Both the position numbers and the translations under genes were made by a program. The notes under the pieces are model-generated. The model was not told the DNA's origin, ran no database searches, and was given only the letters and a program-made list of their open reading frames with translations. 64,000 nucleotides of DNA from positions 14,297,362 through 14,361,361 of the forward strand of contig NC_060061.1 of the NCBI RefSeq assembly GCF_020283565.1. Direction: 5' to 3'. The DNA is from Trifolium pratense. Taxonomy: Eukaryota; Streptophyta; Magnoliopsida; Fabales; Fabaceae. This document shows positions 22,679 through 34,047 of the stretch, piece after piece (positions within the stretch are counted from its first letter, which is position 1; each line of letters opens with the position of its first letter).

Positions 22679-25366
22679 TGTAACACCCTTAATTTACCCC
22701 TCTATTTTATTTTCAAAAAAGTTAATTTCATTTATTTAATAAGGATGTCACACTTACTCCAATTAACTAATTTCTCAAATGATTAAAAATCATGCAGCGG
22801 AAAATACAAAAATAATATAAGTTTCAAAGTCCGAATTGAAAATACTGAATCAAGTGACATAGCTCAATTGTTATAAAAATTTAACAACATGATTAAATAA
22901 AAGTTTCTCCCAACAACATCCTAACAGAGCGACTCCAAATAAATAGCAAAGCAACAGCTATCCGAACACATCATCTATGATTCGTCTCCTACCTGAAAAT
23001 CTACGGTTGCACACCATAGGGCCAAGCCAGAAGGGGGAATGTAAAGGTGAGTCAAAATACATCAAGAAAGTAACTGAATTAAAACAACTCAATAACTAAC
23101 AACATCATAAACAACAACAAAACCACCTAAGCGGATGGCCGCGCACATTCATCAGTCAACCACAATCATCAATCGTTAATTAAATAAAGAGAAATAACAA
23201 CAACATTTAAATAAAGAAATATAATTAAAATGCATGCAATGCGCCTAGACTCGCTACATGCATGTGGTACCAATAACAACGTCATTTTTAGTTTTATATT
23301 ATAGAGGATCAACGTCATTATTTTCAATTTCATTAAGCAACATCATTTTCAACGTCATTAAGCAACATCATTTTCAACGTCAATTATACAACTTCATTAG
23401 GCAACATCATTGGACACATGAATGAATGCATGTCATGTTATAATAAACAACGTCAATAGGCAACATCATTTAACAACTTCGATAGACAACTTCATCATCA
23501 TTATAACAACATCAATAAACAACGTCCATAAGAAACTACAATAATAACAATTACAACATCATAATTTCGGCACAACTCCAACATCATTAAAATATATAAT
23601 TCAACATCGTTATAACCATGTAGCTCAACATCATTATTCAACAAAACAACAATTGAAACAACACAATTACTATCAACGAGCAACGACTTAAAACAACACC
23701 GATACACAACAATTATTAGCAACTTCGATTACAACGCCAACTAAAATATAATAACCCAATTAGTCATTCACTCCTCTCATGACAACAACTTATTACTCGT
23801 CTTTAACAGCACCCTTAACCCAATTTAACTCGGTTTAGTTTATCCACGAAACGTATGAATTTTAAATCAATTTAATTAATAACAATTGTGAAATAAATTC
23901 AAATCCTTAAGATTATATACAACCAGAGAGAGTGAGGTATCCCAAATTGTTCCAAATTATTAAAAATACCTTAAATAAAATTCTGGGAATCTTTTATTAA
24001 ATTCTAATATTTTTAATAGCATATTTACCTCATTTAATTAACTAAAAATAGTTCCAGGTCTCCGAAAATTCTCAAACCGGTGCCAAAATTTCAAGAAAAT
24101 TATTTACTATTTGTTTTTAAAAACAATTTTTAAAAATGGATCCTCCCTGACCTCTCACGCGCCCTCTCGCGCCGGTGCTGCGAGTGGGCGAGGCCACTCG
24201 CGCACTGTTCATCACCCCCTTCACCTGGTTGCAGGAAAACGGGTCGCGACGACCCGCGATTTGACCCGGTCGGTTCTCCCTCATTTCTCAACAGAATTCG
24301 ACGTGTTTTATATCGTTTTGACCGTCATTCAATTATAGAAAGATGCCCAATGTTAGTTTTTAAAATCGTCATTCGAATCGCATATAAAAATGAGACTAAA
24401 GTTCTCTTTGAAATTCAACAACAACACCATTAAAATCACCCCAAAGCTTTCAGATCAAATAGTTTCGCGACTTGAAATCATCCTAGAATCATTTTAAAAC
24501 TGATTAGGATTCTTATAACATAACAAAAACATCTCTTATGGTTTATTAGATTCAAAACATAATTCATTTGTTCTCTTTTTTTTTTTTCTTTTCTTAACTG
24601 GTGGTTATATCCAAATTATTAATCTCATCCCCATTTATGAACTCAAGGGTTCGTCTAAACTCTCCAACAATAAGGACACTAATTTCAGTGATGATTCCAC
24701 ACAGTTTCAACAACACAATTTGTATAAAATTAAATTCAAGCGTAAGTAACAATAACAACAATAGGAATAATGCAAGGAAAATATTCAATCATCAAACTAC
24801 AACAACAACATCACATAACGGCATAGTATAATAAATACAACAAATATTCCTATTGAATTCAGAGTTTCAAGAGTATAAAGCTCCCTTACTTGGATTGCAG
24901 TGAACTCCCTAAATTGAGATTAAGTTTTTCCTTCATTTGCTTCTATTCACTCTCCCATGAGCTCTTTCTCTTCTCTCACTCACTAGCACTATTTTTTGTG
25001 TGTTTGTTTTTGTTATGAATCACCATACTTCTTCTATCAACTAATGTCAATAAACAACTACATTATTATTATTAAAATGTGACATTATTATTATTGAAAT
25101 GTTTTAATGAGAATTAAAATTATGTTTCTTCTCATTTATCCCTTTCTCTACCATTTTCTTATCTACACCCCCTCTATGCTTCCAACACCTTTTTATTTAA
25201 TTTTTTTTAATTAGCAACGTCATTATTTTTATTTATCAATTATTTAATTATTCGCCACAAAATAATTAAATAAACATCGTCAATCAACACCACATAAACA
25301 TTGTCAATCAACACCACAACAACTAAATAATTAAATAAAATGAATTCTAATTTTTGGGGCGTTACA
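22679..25366. mobile_element. Second solo-LTR-like element, 2.69 kb, nested in the copia element
   Basis: It begins TGTAACACCC and ends GGGGCGTTACA, flanked by the 5-bp duplication AGTTC at 22674-22678 and 25367-25371. The copia gag frame is interrupted exactly here. No gag or pol is seen inside; there are many catcatt/aacaaca low-complexity stretches and a GC-rich patch at 24150-24260. Ends and size match the element at 688-3470, suggesting one long-LTR Ty3/gypsy lineage. A LARD is the alternative. Confidence 0.8.
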
Positions 25367-25371
25367 AGTTC

Positions 25372-26743
25372 CATTATTTCATTTTTTAACACAACATTTT
25401 CATCTATTTTCTTAGATAGATCACTAGAGCAAACATGTTTTTCTTTTGACTCAATTAAATCTTTATTAATTTTTTCAAAATTAAGAATATCTGTTTGAAG
25501 TTTTTTCTTTTCTTCTTTTAGTTCAGAAACTTCTTTTTGTAATAAAAAGCATTTTTTAGATAAGAATTCAGAATCATGCAATAGACTATCAAAATTAGTT
25601 TCTAATTCTTCATAAGGATGAATTTTATCAAAGAGAAATACCTCATCATTTTCTGAATCTGCCATTAGACAGATGTTGGCTTCTTCTTCTTCTTTATTTG
25701 TTTCAACTTCATCATCATCGTCCTAGGTAGCTAACATAGATTTTTTCTTGAAGGGAAAATTTTTGGGAGATTTGTTTAAGGGACATTCTGATTTGTAATG
25801 TCCAAGTTTGTTGCAACCAAAGCAGGTCACTTGACTTTTATCAAAGTCATTTTTTTGCATATCTTTTCCTGAAGAAAAGTTTCTTCTAATTTGATCTCTT
25901 CTTCTTAACATACGTTGGATTTTGCCAGAAATGAGAGCTAGTTCTCCTTCTGCTTCTTCTTGGGTAGATTCTATTTCCTTAGAGTCATCTTCTAAAAAAC
26001 TTATATCTTTTTGAGAAGCTTTTAAAGCAATGATTTTTTCTTTCTTTATAGGTTTATCTCCTTGAAGAATAACTTCATGAGCTTTTAAAGTACCAATAAG
26101 ATCTTCTATGGGAAGAGTTTTTAAATCTTTAGTTTGAGTAATGGCAGTGACCATTGGTCTCCAAGTGACTGGAAGACATCTCAAGAGTTTTCTAATTCTA
26201 TCATTAGTTGAAAAAGTTTTTCTGAGAGATCTTAATTCATTTATGATAGTAGTAAATCTTGAAAACATTTCATCAATAGTTTCGTTTTCAATCATTTCAA
26301 AAGTTTCAAATTTATTAGTTCCCATGTCTATTCTTGTTTCTTTTACATGACTAGTTCCTTCATGGTGAACTTGTAAAGTGTCCCCAAACCTTTTTAGCAG
26401 TATCACATTCATCTACTCTTTCACTTTCTTCCATGCTTAGAGCACAGGATAGAAATAAATGAGTTTTAGAGTTTAGGAGTACCTTTTGTTGTTTTGCAGT
26501 TGTCCATGCATCTTCAGGTTTGTCTGAAATGACTCCCTCAGCAGAAGTTACAGTAGGAACATAATCTCCTTCTGTGACTATGCGCCACATTCCTACTTCC
26601 TGGGATTTTAGAAACAGTTGTATTTTGTTTTTCCAAAAATAGTAATTTTTTCCAGTGAACAAAGGTGGTCTTGAAGCAGATCCTCCTTCTGGAATGTATC
26701 TTTCTTTTGACATTTTTCTTCCTGAATCTTTTTCCTCTAACAC
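25372..26743 (-). pseudogene. Copia gag (DUF4219/UBN2 and CCHC zinc knuckle), broken
   Basis: From 26743: SRPPLFTGKNYYFWKNKIQL and the AWTTAKQQKVLLNSKTHLFL stretch (DUF4219/UBN2-type gag). A one-base frame slip near 26405 follows, then VHHEGTSHVKETRIDM, FSRFTTIINELRSL, LRCLPVTWRPMVTAI and the knuckle CFGCNKLGHYKSEC near 25820. A TAG at about 25722, where these elements usually have Trp, ends that frame. It resumes as a coiled-coil-like segment with FLLQKEVSELKEEKKKLQTD and is cut by the nested LTR at 25371. Gag would form the particle; this copy cannot. Confidence 0.75.
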
Positions 26744-26786
26744 TTGTTAAGTGTATAAACCTGTAGAGACAGACTCTGATGCCAAT

Positions 26787-28454
26787 TGAAGTAGCAATAA
26801 ATGTCACAAGAAAGGGGAGTTTGAATTGTGACCCTTTTTAAAATTATTTTATGTTAGTTTAAAATAACTCAAGACAATATTTCTTTTAATTGGTTAGTTA
26901 ACAATTAACAATATAAAAAGAAATATAGTTAGCAACAATAAAATAGACAATATATAAATGAACAATATAAATACTAAGTTAGTTGCTGAATAAGTAAATG
27001 TTAAGGCCCAGAGCACTCTGGTATTACTCAGTTAGTTTGTTTAGTATGTTTTAGGGATTTTAGAGTCCAAGAGAAAAACACACAGAAGTTATCTTGGTTC
27101 ACCCAACTTGGGCTAGTCCAGTCCTCACAGTCCTTGTGATCATTGTCCACTAAAAATGCTCAGATCAGAACCTTCTGCTTCGCATCAAAAACTTGATCAC
27201 AACTGGATCAATACAATCTGCTTTTCTTCACTCGAAAAGAATTTTACACAAATGTTTTTCTTCACTCGAAAAGACTTTCACTCAAAATGCTTTTCTTCAC
27301 TCGAAAAGACTTTCTCACAAACACTCAATCTAACATGAAAGAAAGACTTGAGAGAGTTACAATATTTGTGGGGAATATGGGTTAAATCAACTCAAGTAAG
27401 AGATTGATAATAGCAAGCTTTATCTATTTGTTTTTCACAAATTTATGAATAATATCTTTGAAGATTTGCTTTGCTTTTGAAGAGTTTGTGACTTGTTGAT
27501 TTTTGCTTCAACTAAGTATATGATTGATTCTTTTTGCAAACTCTTAATCTTTCCTTCATGTAGCTCCATTGTATTTATAGGAAAATAAGACCTTTGGAGG
27601 AGCGTATGATAGAGGGATTTGAATTTCAAATCCAACTTGACATGTCACAATGTTGTGCTGTCAATTTGCTGTGAATAGTGCGTTATCGTTGCTTCAGTAA
27701 CATTATCGTTAGGCCAATTTGCACTTCACTTTTATTGCTTGGTTTCCATTGCATGTACGCGGCCCATATATGTCCATAAGAAGGAATCTTTCCTAATTTA
27801 GGGTTGGACAACTTGTATGCAAGTGAGAAAAAATACCATGTGCTCATTTGTACTTGATTTTGGTGACTCATGTCCTTTGTTCACAAAGGGATAGATGTTG
27901 TTAGATTCTTGTCTCCTCTATGTTCCCTTGATGAGAAAGAGACTTGCTACATCTTGCCTTATTGTGTGACTTCACCTTGGTGGCCAATTTTCGTCCAAGA
28001 CATCATTGTGTGATGTGCCTTTTATTTGAAATCATTCAAATCTTCAATCATTCATGGAAGCTTCATTTGTTTGTCCAAAGGGGCTTTTATTCACTTTAGT
28101 CCAAAAAGGCTTCATGGCCCATGTATTAATTTATGTCATGTTTGGCATATTCCTTACATAAGTGTTTTCTTAAAATGCTACCACTCTTGGTGAGACAAAA
28201 AGGAATATCTTCATGTGAAGCTTTTATATCATTTAGGCCAAGACTTTAAGTTGCTTCTTTTGTTTCTACTCATTGCTTTTATGTTTTGCTTGTGCATTGA
28301 TTACTCATCCATAACGTTATCGTTCAAGGAAAGTAACATTATCGTTGAAACAAATCTCACAAAACACATTAGTAGATAACAAGATAATCACAATTAAAAT
28401 TAATTAACATGTTTGTTATCTTTAAAACATCAAATAAAGATTTTGTCCTCAACA
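26787..28454 (-). repeat. 5' LTR of the copia element, 1.67 kb
   Basis: On the minus strand it starts TGTTGAGGACAAAATC and ends TACTTCA directly before the primer-binding region. It contains a TATA-type promoter (CCTATAAATACAATGG near 27568-27583) and, downstream, a short tandem phrase tcttcactcgaaaagac repeated at 27225-27310. LTRs longer than 1 kb fit the SIRE/Maximus lineage. The 3' LTR partner is absent. Confidence 0.6.
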
Positions 28455-28530
28455 ATAATAACCTGGAAAGCCTAGTATTGATATATAATAAGTGTGAGCT
28501 GAGTCATACATCAATTAGATGAGTTGATAT

Positions 28531-29185
28531 CAATGGCGGAATCAGAAAAAATATTGTGGGTCGGCCGAAAAATAGTCAATCTATTTTCAAATTGATTTTT
28601 CGGTCCCTCTATTTTCATATGTTACAATTTTGGTATCAACAATCTATATTTTTACTCTAAAAATTGTGGTTTTTGACCATAAATGTGATTTATTGTCTCC
28701 AACATTTTGAATCTAAAGATAAAATATCAAATTTGAGATCAAAATTCACATTTTTTTGCCGTTAAAATTCACTATTTTTACGGCAAAAAAGAAAAGAAAA
28801 AAACATTGAGATAGGACTAAAATTGCAAAAAATATGAAAATATGAGACTTAAAAAAATTAAATATTAATTAAACATATTATTTTATGTCATTTTATATTT
28901 ATATATGTTAGTTCAATTGTTAATTTTATCTAATACTATAAATTCAATTAATTATGAACTAATATTTACACTAATACTTGAGCTAATATGTGTACCAAGT
29001 TATAATCATAAATAATCAACTCTAAATTAATATTTACATCAATATTTGTACAAATATGTATACTGACCGACTTAAAATCCTTAATAATACATTTAAATTA
29101 ATCCTCTATATATAAAATAAAAAATAAAAAAATTGGGTGGGGGTGGGCCGTGGCCCACCTCCGCCCACTCCTAGGTCCGTTGCTG
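28531..29185. mobile_element. Non-autonomous hAT element, 655 bp
   Basis: Flanked by the 8-bp duplication GTTGATAT (28523-28530 and 29186-29193). Ends CAATGGCGGAATCAG and CTAGGTCCGTTGCTG are imperfect inverted repeats. The 8-bp duplication is diagnostic of the hAT superfamily. No transposase. A related left end occurs at 15646. Confidence 0.8.
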
Positions 29186-29658
29186 GTTGATATTGAACAA
29201 TATTTAAGTGAGAAAATCCATAAATTTAATGTTTTAAAGTTTTGAGTGAAGATGTAACGTCAAAAGTCACTTGGGTAGTTTCTCAAGTTGTTCCAACTCA
29301 ATGAGACTCCTCCTCACACAACATCAATGTTATCACAACTTGGTTATAAGAGCAATAAGCGAGTGATGATGATCATAAAAGAGAAGAGATGCAACATATA
29401 AGTGAAAAAATCTATAAACATCGGATCCAATCCAACTAAGTGAGGCTCCCCGCTTGTTAAGAATGTAGTGTCTATTGATTGCTTAAGAATAAGTGAACAG
29501 AAAAATTGTTAGTAGCTGCAAGCAAATCACCACACAAATATTTTTCAGCCGTAAGCTATACATAGTATTTTTCATATTTTCATTACAAAAATGTTACATT
29601 TATCATACAATATAAACCAAGAATATGAATGAATATCCAATGATTGAAAAGTAACAAC
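29186..29658. other. Intergenic and 3' flank of the oxidoreductase gene
   Basis: AT-rich, no gene seen. The part from about 29560 is likely 3' UTR of the minus-strand gene that ends at 29659. Confidence 0.5.
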
Positions 29659-31101
29659 TCATGAAGCATTAGCAATGAAAGCTCTATCCATTAAGAGTGA
29701 TTCAGCTGCTCTCCTACCGGAAACCAAAGCACCATCAAATGTAGCTGAAGTCAAATAATCACCACACAAATATAAACCCGGTTCAATTGTTGGGTTTTTC
29801 TTCAAATTAGTGGGTGGACATTGATTAGGTTGTGCATACTCAATTCTATAAGTTCTCAAATGCTTCCATTTTTTTACCATTTTATCCCCAAACCAATCTG
29901 AAAGTTCTTCAATCACTTTACTCACTAACTCATCGTCAGATTCATCCTTAAATAATCCAATCAATGATACCGAAATCAATGCTTTGTTTTGTGGGCTATA
30001 AGATGGAGCTACATTTGTCACAAAAAACATGTTATTCACTATTCCTTTACCCGACCCATTTAGAAACAAAACCGGATCCTGAACCGGGATTTGATCCGGG
30101 TTCGCGGTAAAATATAAACAAACTGTACTCCGAACCGGTTTTTTAACAACCGGGTTTATCTTTCCCGGTAATAACTTAATCAAAGCCGGTTCTTCAACGG
30201 CCACGATCACTCCAAGCGCACTGTTCAAAATCTCACCGTTCTGCAACGTTACACGTGGCGAATCGGAACTACCAAAATCAACTGAAACTGCTTTCGTGTT
30301 TAGCAAGATTGAATCTGACGGTAACCTCGCCGCTAACTGTTCCGGTATCGCCGATATACCGTTCGCCGGAAGTGTATTTTCGCCGAGTGCGAGACACTTG
30401 AAGATGAAATCGAATAGTCTCGAAGATGTTTCGAGGTTTGGATCGAAGAAGATTCCGCCGAAAAATGGTCGGAAGAATCTTCTGATGATGGAATCGGAGA
30501 ATCCTAGCTTATTCAGTAACTCAATTGTGGGAACTTCTTCTGCGGTAAGAATTTGTTCATCGGATTTTGTGAGAACACCGATTCTCGTTGTTCCGATTAG
30601 TAATTTATCGAAGATGGAACCTATGGGATTAGTTAGAGATTTTGCGGAATCAAGGAAATGGCGAAGTGGATCAGCGACGGTGTGGAATTTTCCATCGTAG
30701 AAGATTTTTGCTCCGGAGTAGAATTTTTGTAGGTTTAAGGATTGGTAATTGAGAAGCTTTTGAGCTTCTGGATAAGCAGTGATGAAGATTTGGAAGCCGC
30801 GGTCAAGGAGGAAGCCATCGACAATGTCGGTGCGGACACGGCCACCGACGGCGTTTGATGATTCAAGGAGGAGGAAAGGGATGTTTTGAGAGTTGAGGTG
30901 GGTGGCGGCAGCTAAGCCGGCGAGGCCGGCGCCAATTATGATGACTTTGGAAGTTTTGGGGAGTGAGGAGGTGGTGGTGGTGGTGGTGGTGGGGGAGAGT
31001 TGTGAGGAGGATTTGGGATTGAATTTGAATGGTTTTGGAGAAGAATGGAAGAAGAAGGAAGAAGGGTTTGTGGAAGGGAGGGAAAGTGTGATGATAGTCA
31101 T
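29659..31101 (-). CDS. FAD-dependent amine oxidase/phytoene-desaturase-like oxidoreductase, probably plastid
   Basis: Intron-less, 480 aa, true ATG at 31101. The first 50 residues are rich in Ser, Thr and Pro with few acidic residues, as in a chloroplast transit peptide. A dinucleotide-binding fold follows: KVIIIGAGLAGLAAATHL (GxGxxG at residues 57-62), E80 for the ribose, and GGRVRT at 86-91. The C-terminal FAD-contact segment GLYLCGDYLTSATFDGALVSG lies near residue 445. This is the amine oxidase/protoporphyrinogen oxidase/carotene desaturase superfamily, in a plant subgroup usually annotated only as FAD/NAD(P)-binding oxidoreductase. The substrate cannot be told from sequence. The frame is intact, so it should be functional. 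It is followed on the same strand to the right by the CCCH gene; no shared function is implied. Confidence 0.88.
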   Translation of the reverse strand: MTIITLSLPSTNPSSFFFHSSPKPFKFNPKSSSQLSPTTTTTTTSSLPKTSKVIIIGAGLAGLAAATHLNSQNIPFLLLESSNAVGGRVRTDIVDGFLLDRGFQIFITAYPEAQKLLNYQSLNLQKFYSGAKIFYDGKFHTVADPLRHFLDSAKSLTNPIGSIFDKLLIGTTRIGVLTKSDEQILTAEEVPTIELLNKLGFSDSIIRRFFRPFFGGIFFDPNLETSSRLFDFIFKCLALGENTLPANGISAIPEQLAARLPSDSILLNTKAVSVDFGSSDSPRVTLQNGEILNSALGVIVAVEEPALIKLLPGKINPVVKKPVRSTVCLYFTANPDQIPVQDPVLFLNGSGKGIVNNMFFVTNVAPSYSPQNKALISVSLIGLFKDESDDELVSKVIEELSDWFGDKMVKKWKHLRTYRIEYAQPNQCPPTNLKKNPTIEPGLYLCGDYLTSATFDGALVSGRRAAESLLMDRAFIANAS

Positions 31102-31293
31102 TGGAGAGTTTGGATAAGGTTTTGGGTTAATGTTTCAAAGCTTGACACTAGAGAGAGAGCTTTGAATACTTTGGGTTAAATGTTTCAAATTTCTCTTCTC
31201 ACACAAAACACACTGAAAAATTTTGAAAAATATTTTTCGAAGTTTTTTGAGTAAAAATATAAATTTGGATGGGGAAGAGGTCAATTTTGAATA

Positions 31294-31790
31294 GAGTCAA
31301 ATATCAAATAGCAAAATTCGTCAAATATTCCCATGAAATTTGGAAATAGACAATTATTCTTCTGAAATTGTAAAACGTCAATCAAATTGCCTCATGCGTC
31401 GTTTACTCCGTCTGTTTTGAGCCTTCAAAAACACATTATTTGAGCTTCAACCTCCTTACAACCAAATGAATAACGAGGAACCAAAATAGCAAAACTATCA
31501 TCATCCTCATCATCATTATCATTGCTTTCAAAATCATAATCAAGAGGTTCTAACCAGAAAAGAAACATCATTCACCAATATCATACTCTTTCTCAATTCT
31601 TGTCTCATCCATCTTTTCCTCGTCAAAATAGACAGAGTAAACGGAGCAGGAAGCAATTTGATTGATATTTTACAATTTCATGGGGTATTTGTCTATTTCC
31701 AAATTTCAGGGAAGTATTTGACGACTTTTAAAATTTCATGGAATATTTGGCATTTCACTCTTTTTTTTTTTTGGTGTAAGCATTTCACTC
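31294..31790. mobile_element. Mutator-type MITE with long TIRs and 10-bp target duplication
   Basis: Arms of about 120 bp (31294-31415 and 31635-31760) are imperfect inverted repeats sharing CTGAAATTTGGAAATAGACA-type blocks and the GTTTACTC region. The direct repeat ATTTTGAATA sits immediately outside at 31284-31293 and 31791-31800. A 9-11 bp duplication is typical of Mutator-like elements. Oddly, the right terminus CATTTCACTC occurs twice (31751 and 31781), separated by a T tract. Confidence 0.75.
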
Positions 31791-31800
31791 ATTTTGAATA

Positions 31801-32450
31801 TGAAAAAAAAAATCATATTTAGGCCCAACATTGTGACTATTTTTGAAGAAAGAATAAAGTATATTTAAAATGATAGATTAAATTGAATCTTAATACAACA
31901 AAAATTTTAAGGTACTAAAACTAAAAAGGATTAATATGCAATTAAATTTAGGGCGAGACTTAGGTACAGTACCCCTAAATCCAGTTGGTACTGTTCTGAA
32001 TATATTATTGTGTGCGCTTATTCTTTATCATATTGTGTGCGCATACTCACATAAATTGAAAAATAATTTATTCACATCATATCATCTCTTTTTTATTTTA
32101 TTTATTTTTTACAAGTATTTAACTTCTTAGCAAATCTTAAAAAAAAAAAAGATTTAGCTACAATCCTTAATACTGTATTTCATTAGTCTATTGTAATATA
32201 TAGGGCAAATTAATCCTTAATCCTGATTGTATCGCATCTCATTTCATTTTTAAGACTTCATTATCACTACTTACCTATCCATTAGTTTATTGTAATATAT
32301 AGGGCAACTAATGTAATGAAGCAGAAGCTAATCATCCCAGAAAACTATTAATTACAGTTGTAAGTTGTAATATTCCCCAATTATTATTTCCTAATTTGAG
32401 TACCTGAGGGAGTTAAAGCAAAGTGTATGTTTGAATTCACAGTGTGTCCG
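31801..32450. other. Intergenic, no gene seen
   Basis: AT-rich. A phrase tattgtaatatatagggcaa occurs twice near 32190 and 32290. Confidence 0.5.
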
Positions 32451-32453
32451 ACA

Positions 32454-32844
32454 AAATCATTGAAAGCCGCTATGATTTTACAAAAGGTACACTTTGGAGA
32501 TTCAACAAAATCACGTGCTACCGTGATATCGTCAAACTCATTGTTTCGTGATATCAAGTATGCACGGTGCTCGTCATATGCCGAATGTGAAATTCAGAAC
32601 TTATTAAAGAATTAGTCAGACACAAAAGATAGTAGTTCTCAATCAAATCACGGAAAGCCGCTATGATTTTACAAAAGGTACACTTTGGAGATTCAACAAA
32701 ATCACGTACTACCGTGATATCATCAAACTCATTGTTTCGTGATACCAAGTATGCACGGTGCTCGTCATATGCCGAATGTGAAATTCAGAACTTATTAAAG
32801 AATTAGTCAGACACAAAAGATAGTAGTTCTCAATCAAATCATTG
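32454..32844. repeat. 191-bp tandem duplication, two copies
   Basis: The block from gaaagccgctatgattttac to ctcaatcaaatca (first copy from 32462) is repeated from 32653 with very few changes, a period of 191 bp. Both strands have short frames across it; a minus-strand stretch SPKCTFCKIIAAFRD looks coding-like but has no support beyond this. Confidence 0.8.
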
Positions 32845-33047
32845 CTGGTTTTGCCTTTCTAGTAAAAATGTCATTATACTGACATATATGCACAAAACTA
32901 GTAATCTAGCCATCAACTGTCACATGATATTAGTTAGCAGACACCCAGCTATGATTGTATTTATTTAAGAGGGGAACATTATTCAAATAATAGAGAAAAA
33001 ATTATGGTTTTGAGAGCAGTGAGGAGTCCTTTTGCTAGTCACAGGGA

Positions 33048-34004
33048 TTACTGCACCTTGCAAATTGCATCAAAAACTGGTAGTCTCCATTTAGTAGTCC
33101 GCTGATTGAGAGTGCCCAAAATGTATGCTTCAACTTCCTCCCTAGAGGGATCTCTACCTGAACCATTTGGGAGGACAACTTCAATGCCATCATCCAGTGG
33201 TGACCAATCACTGATGGTGTTGGAACTGGCAGGGGAACAATGAGGTTCAGGTGAAGTTGGTTGTGAAATTGGGAGTCTTCTGACTGCATGTTCAGCTTCA
33301 GCTACTTCAGCAGGTTTGTGAACAGGGTCGCTATTTGGGCTAAATGACCAGGATCCTTGTCTAGCAGATTGTCTTCCCATCTGTCCCTACACAACCAAGT
33401 AGAAATACTTAACTGCTGATTAGGTGTTTATTATGCTAAATGACATGATGATGATGTATATATGATTTGATTGGTTACCTCAGATTTACGCTTCATGCTG
33501 AGACGACTTGGATGAAGCTCCTCTCTTCCGTGGGCAAACTGCAAAACAATGATAGTGTGTCAAGCACTCAAATACCAAAGACAGAGAATTTACTTTCTAT
33601 TGACAATGAATTAGAAAGCTTGCTATTTGCTTGTTTCTTTTAATATATCAGAATGTACCAGATTCCACATGCAGAAATCAACAAGCATTGTCCGACAATT
33701 TTAAGTTTAGGTTCTCTTTAAATAAACAACTTAATTTAGTGCTTATCATATAAGTGCTAATGTATGAGCTATTTCTATAATATAAAAAAATAAAGTCAAA
33801 TTATTTTCATATAGTTATAAACTGTTTTTATAAGCTATTCTCGAGAGTTTATAGAAACAAGTTGAAACAACTTATGACATGTCGATTTATTTATGCATAA
33901 GTTATTTCCATAAATTCTCAAATAGTCGCACAATTGCATATAAATAAACATAAATAGGTCAATCCAAACAAACCCTTAAGATATAATTCAGATATAATTC
34001 TACA

Positions 34005-34047
<43 letters not shown>

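Larger units (their letters stand above)
22095..28454 (-). mobile_element. Decayed SIRE-like Ty1/copia retrotransposon, 5' half, with a nested LTR
   Basis: Read on the minus strand from the right: a 5' LTR (28454-26787), a primer-binding region just inside it (TGGCATCAGAGTC, like the initiator-Met-type TGGTATCAGAGC), gag with DUF4219/UBN2 and CCHC parts (26743-25372), then the nested element at 22679-25366, then the rest of gag and the protease start to about 22095. Reverse transcriptase, integrase and the 3' LTR are absent, so the copy is truncated. Frameshifts and a stop show that it is dead. Confidence 0.75.

Noticed and set aside
23320..23720. CRISPR-like spacing of aacatcatt/aacgtcatt units
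   Set aside because: Irregular low-complexity repeats inside a plant LTR; units vary in length and there are no distinct spacers.
24111..24338. Arg/Ser-rich plus-strand frame
   Set aside because: Lies in the GC-rich patch of the solo LTR and has no recognisable domain.
30296..31117. Plus-strand frames over the FAD oxidoreductase
   Set aside because: Antisense shadows without domains; the minus strand has the full enzyme.
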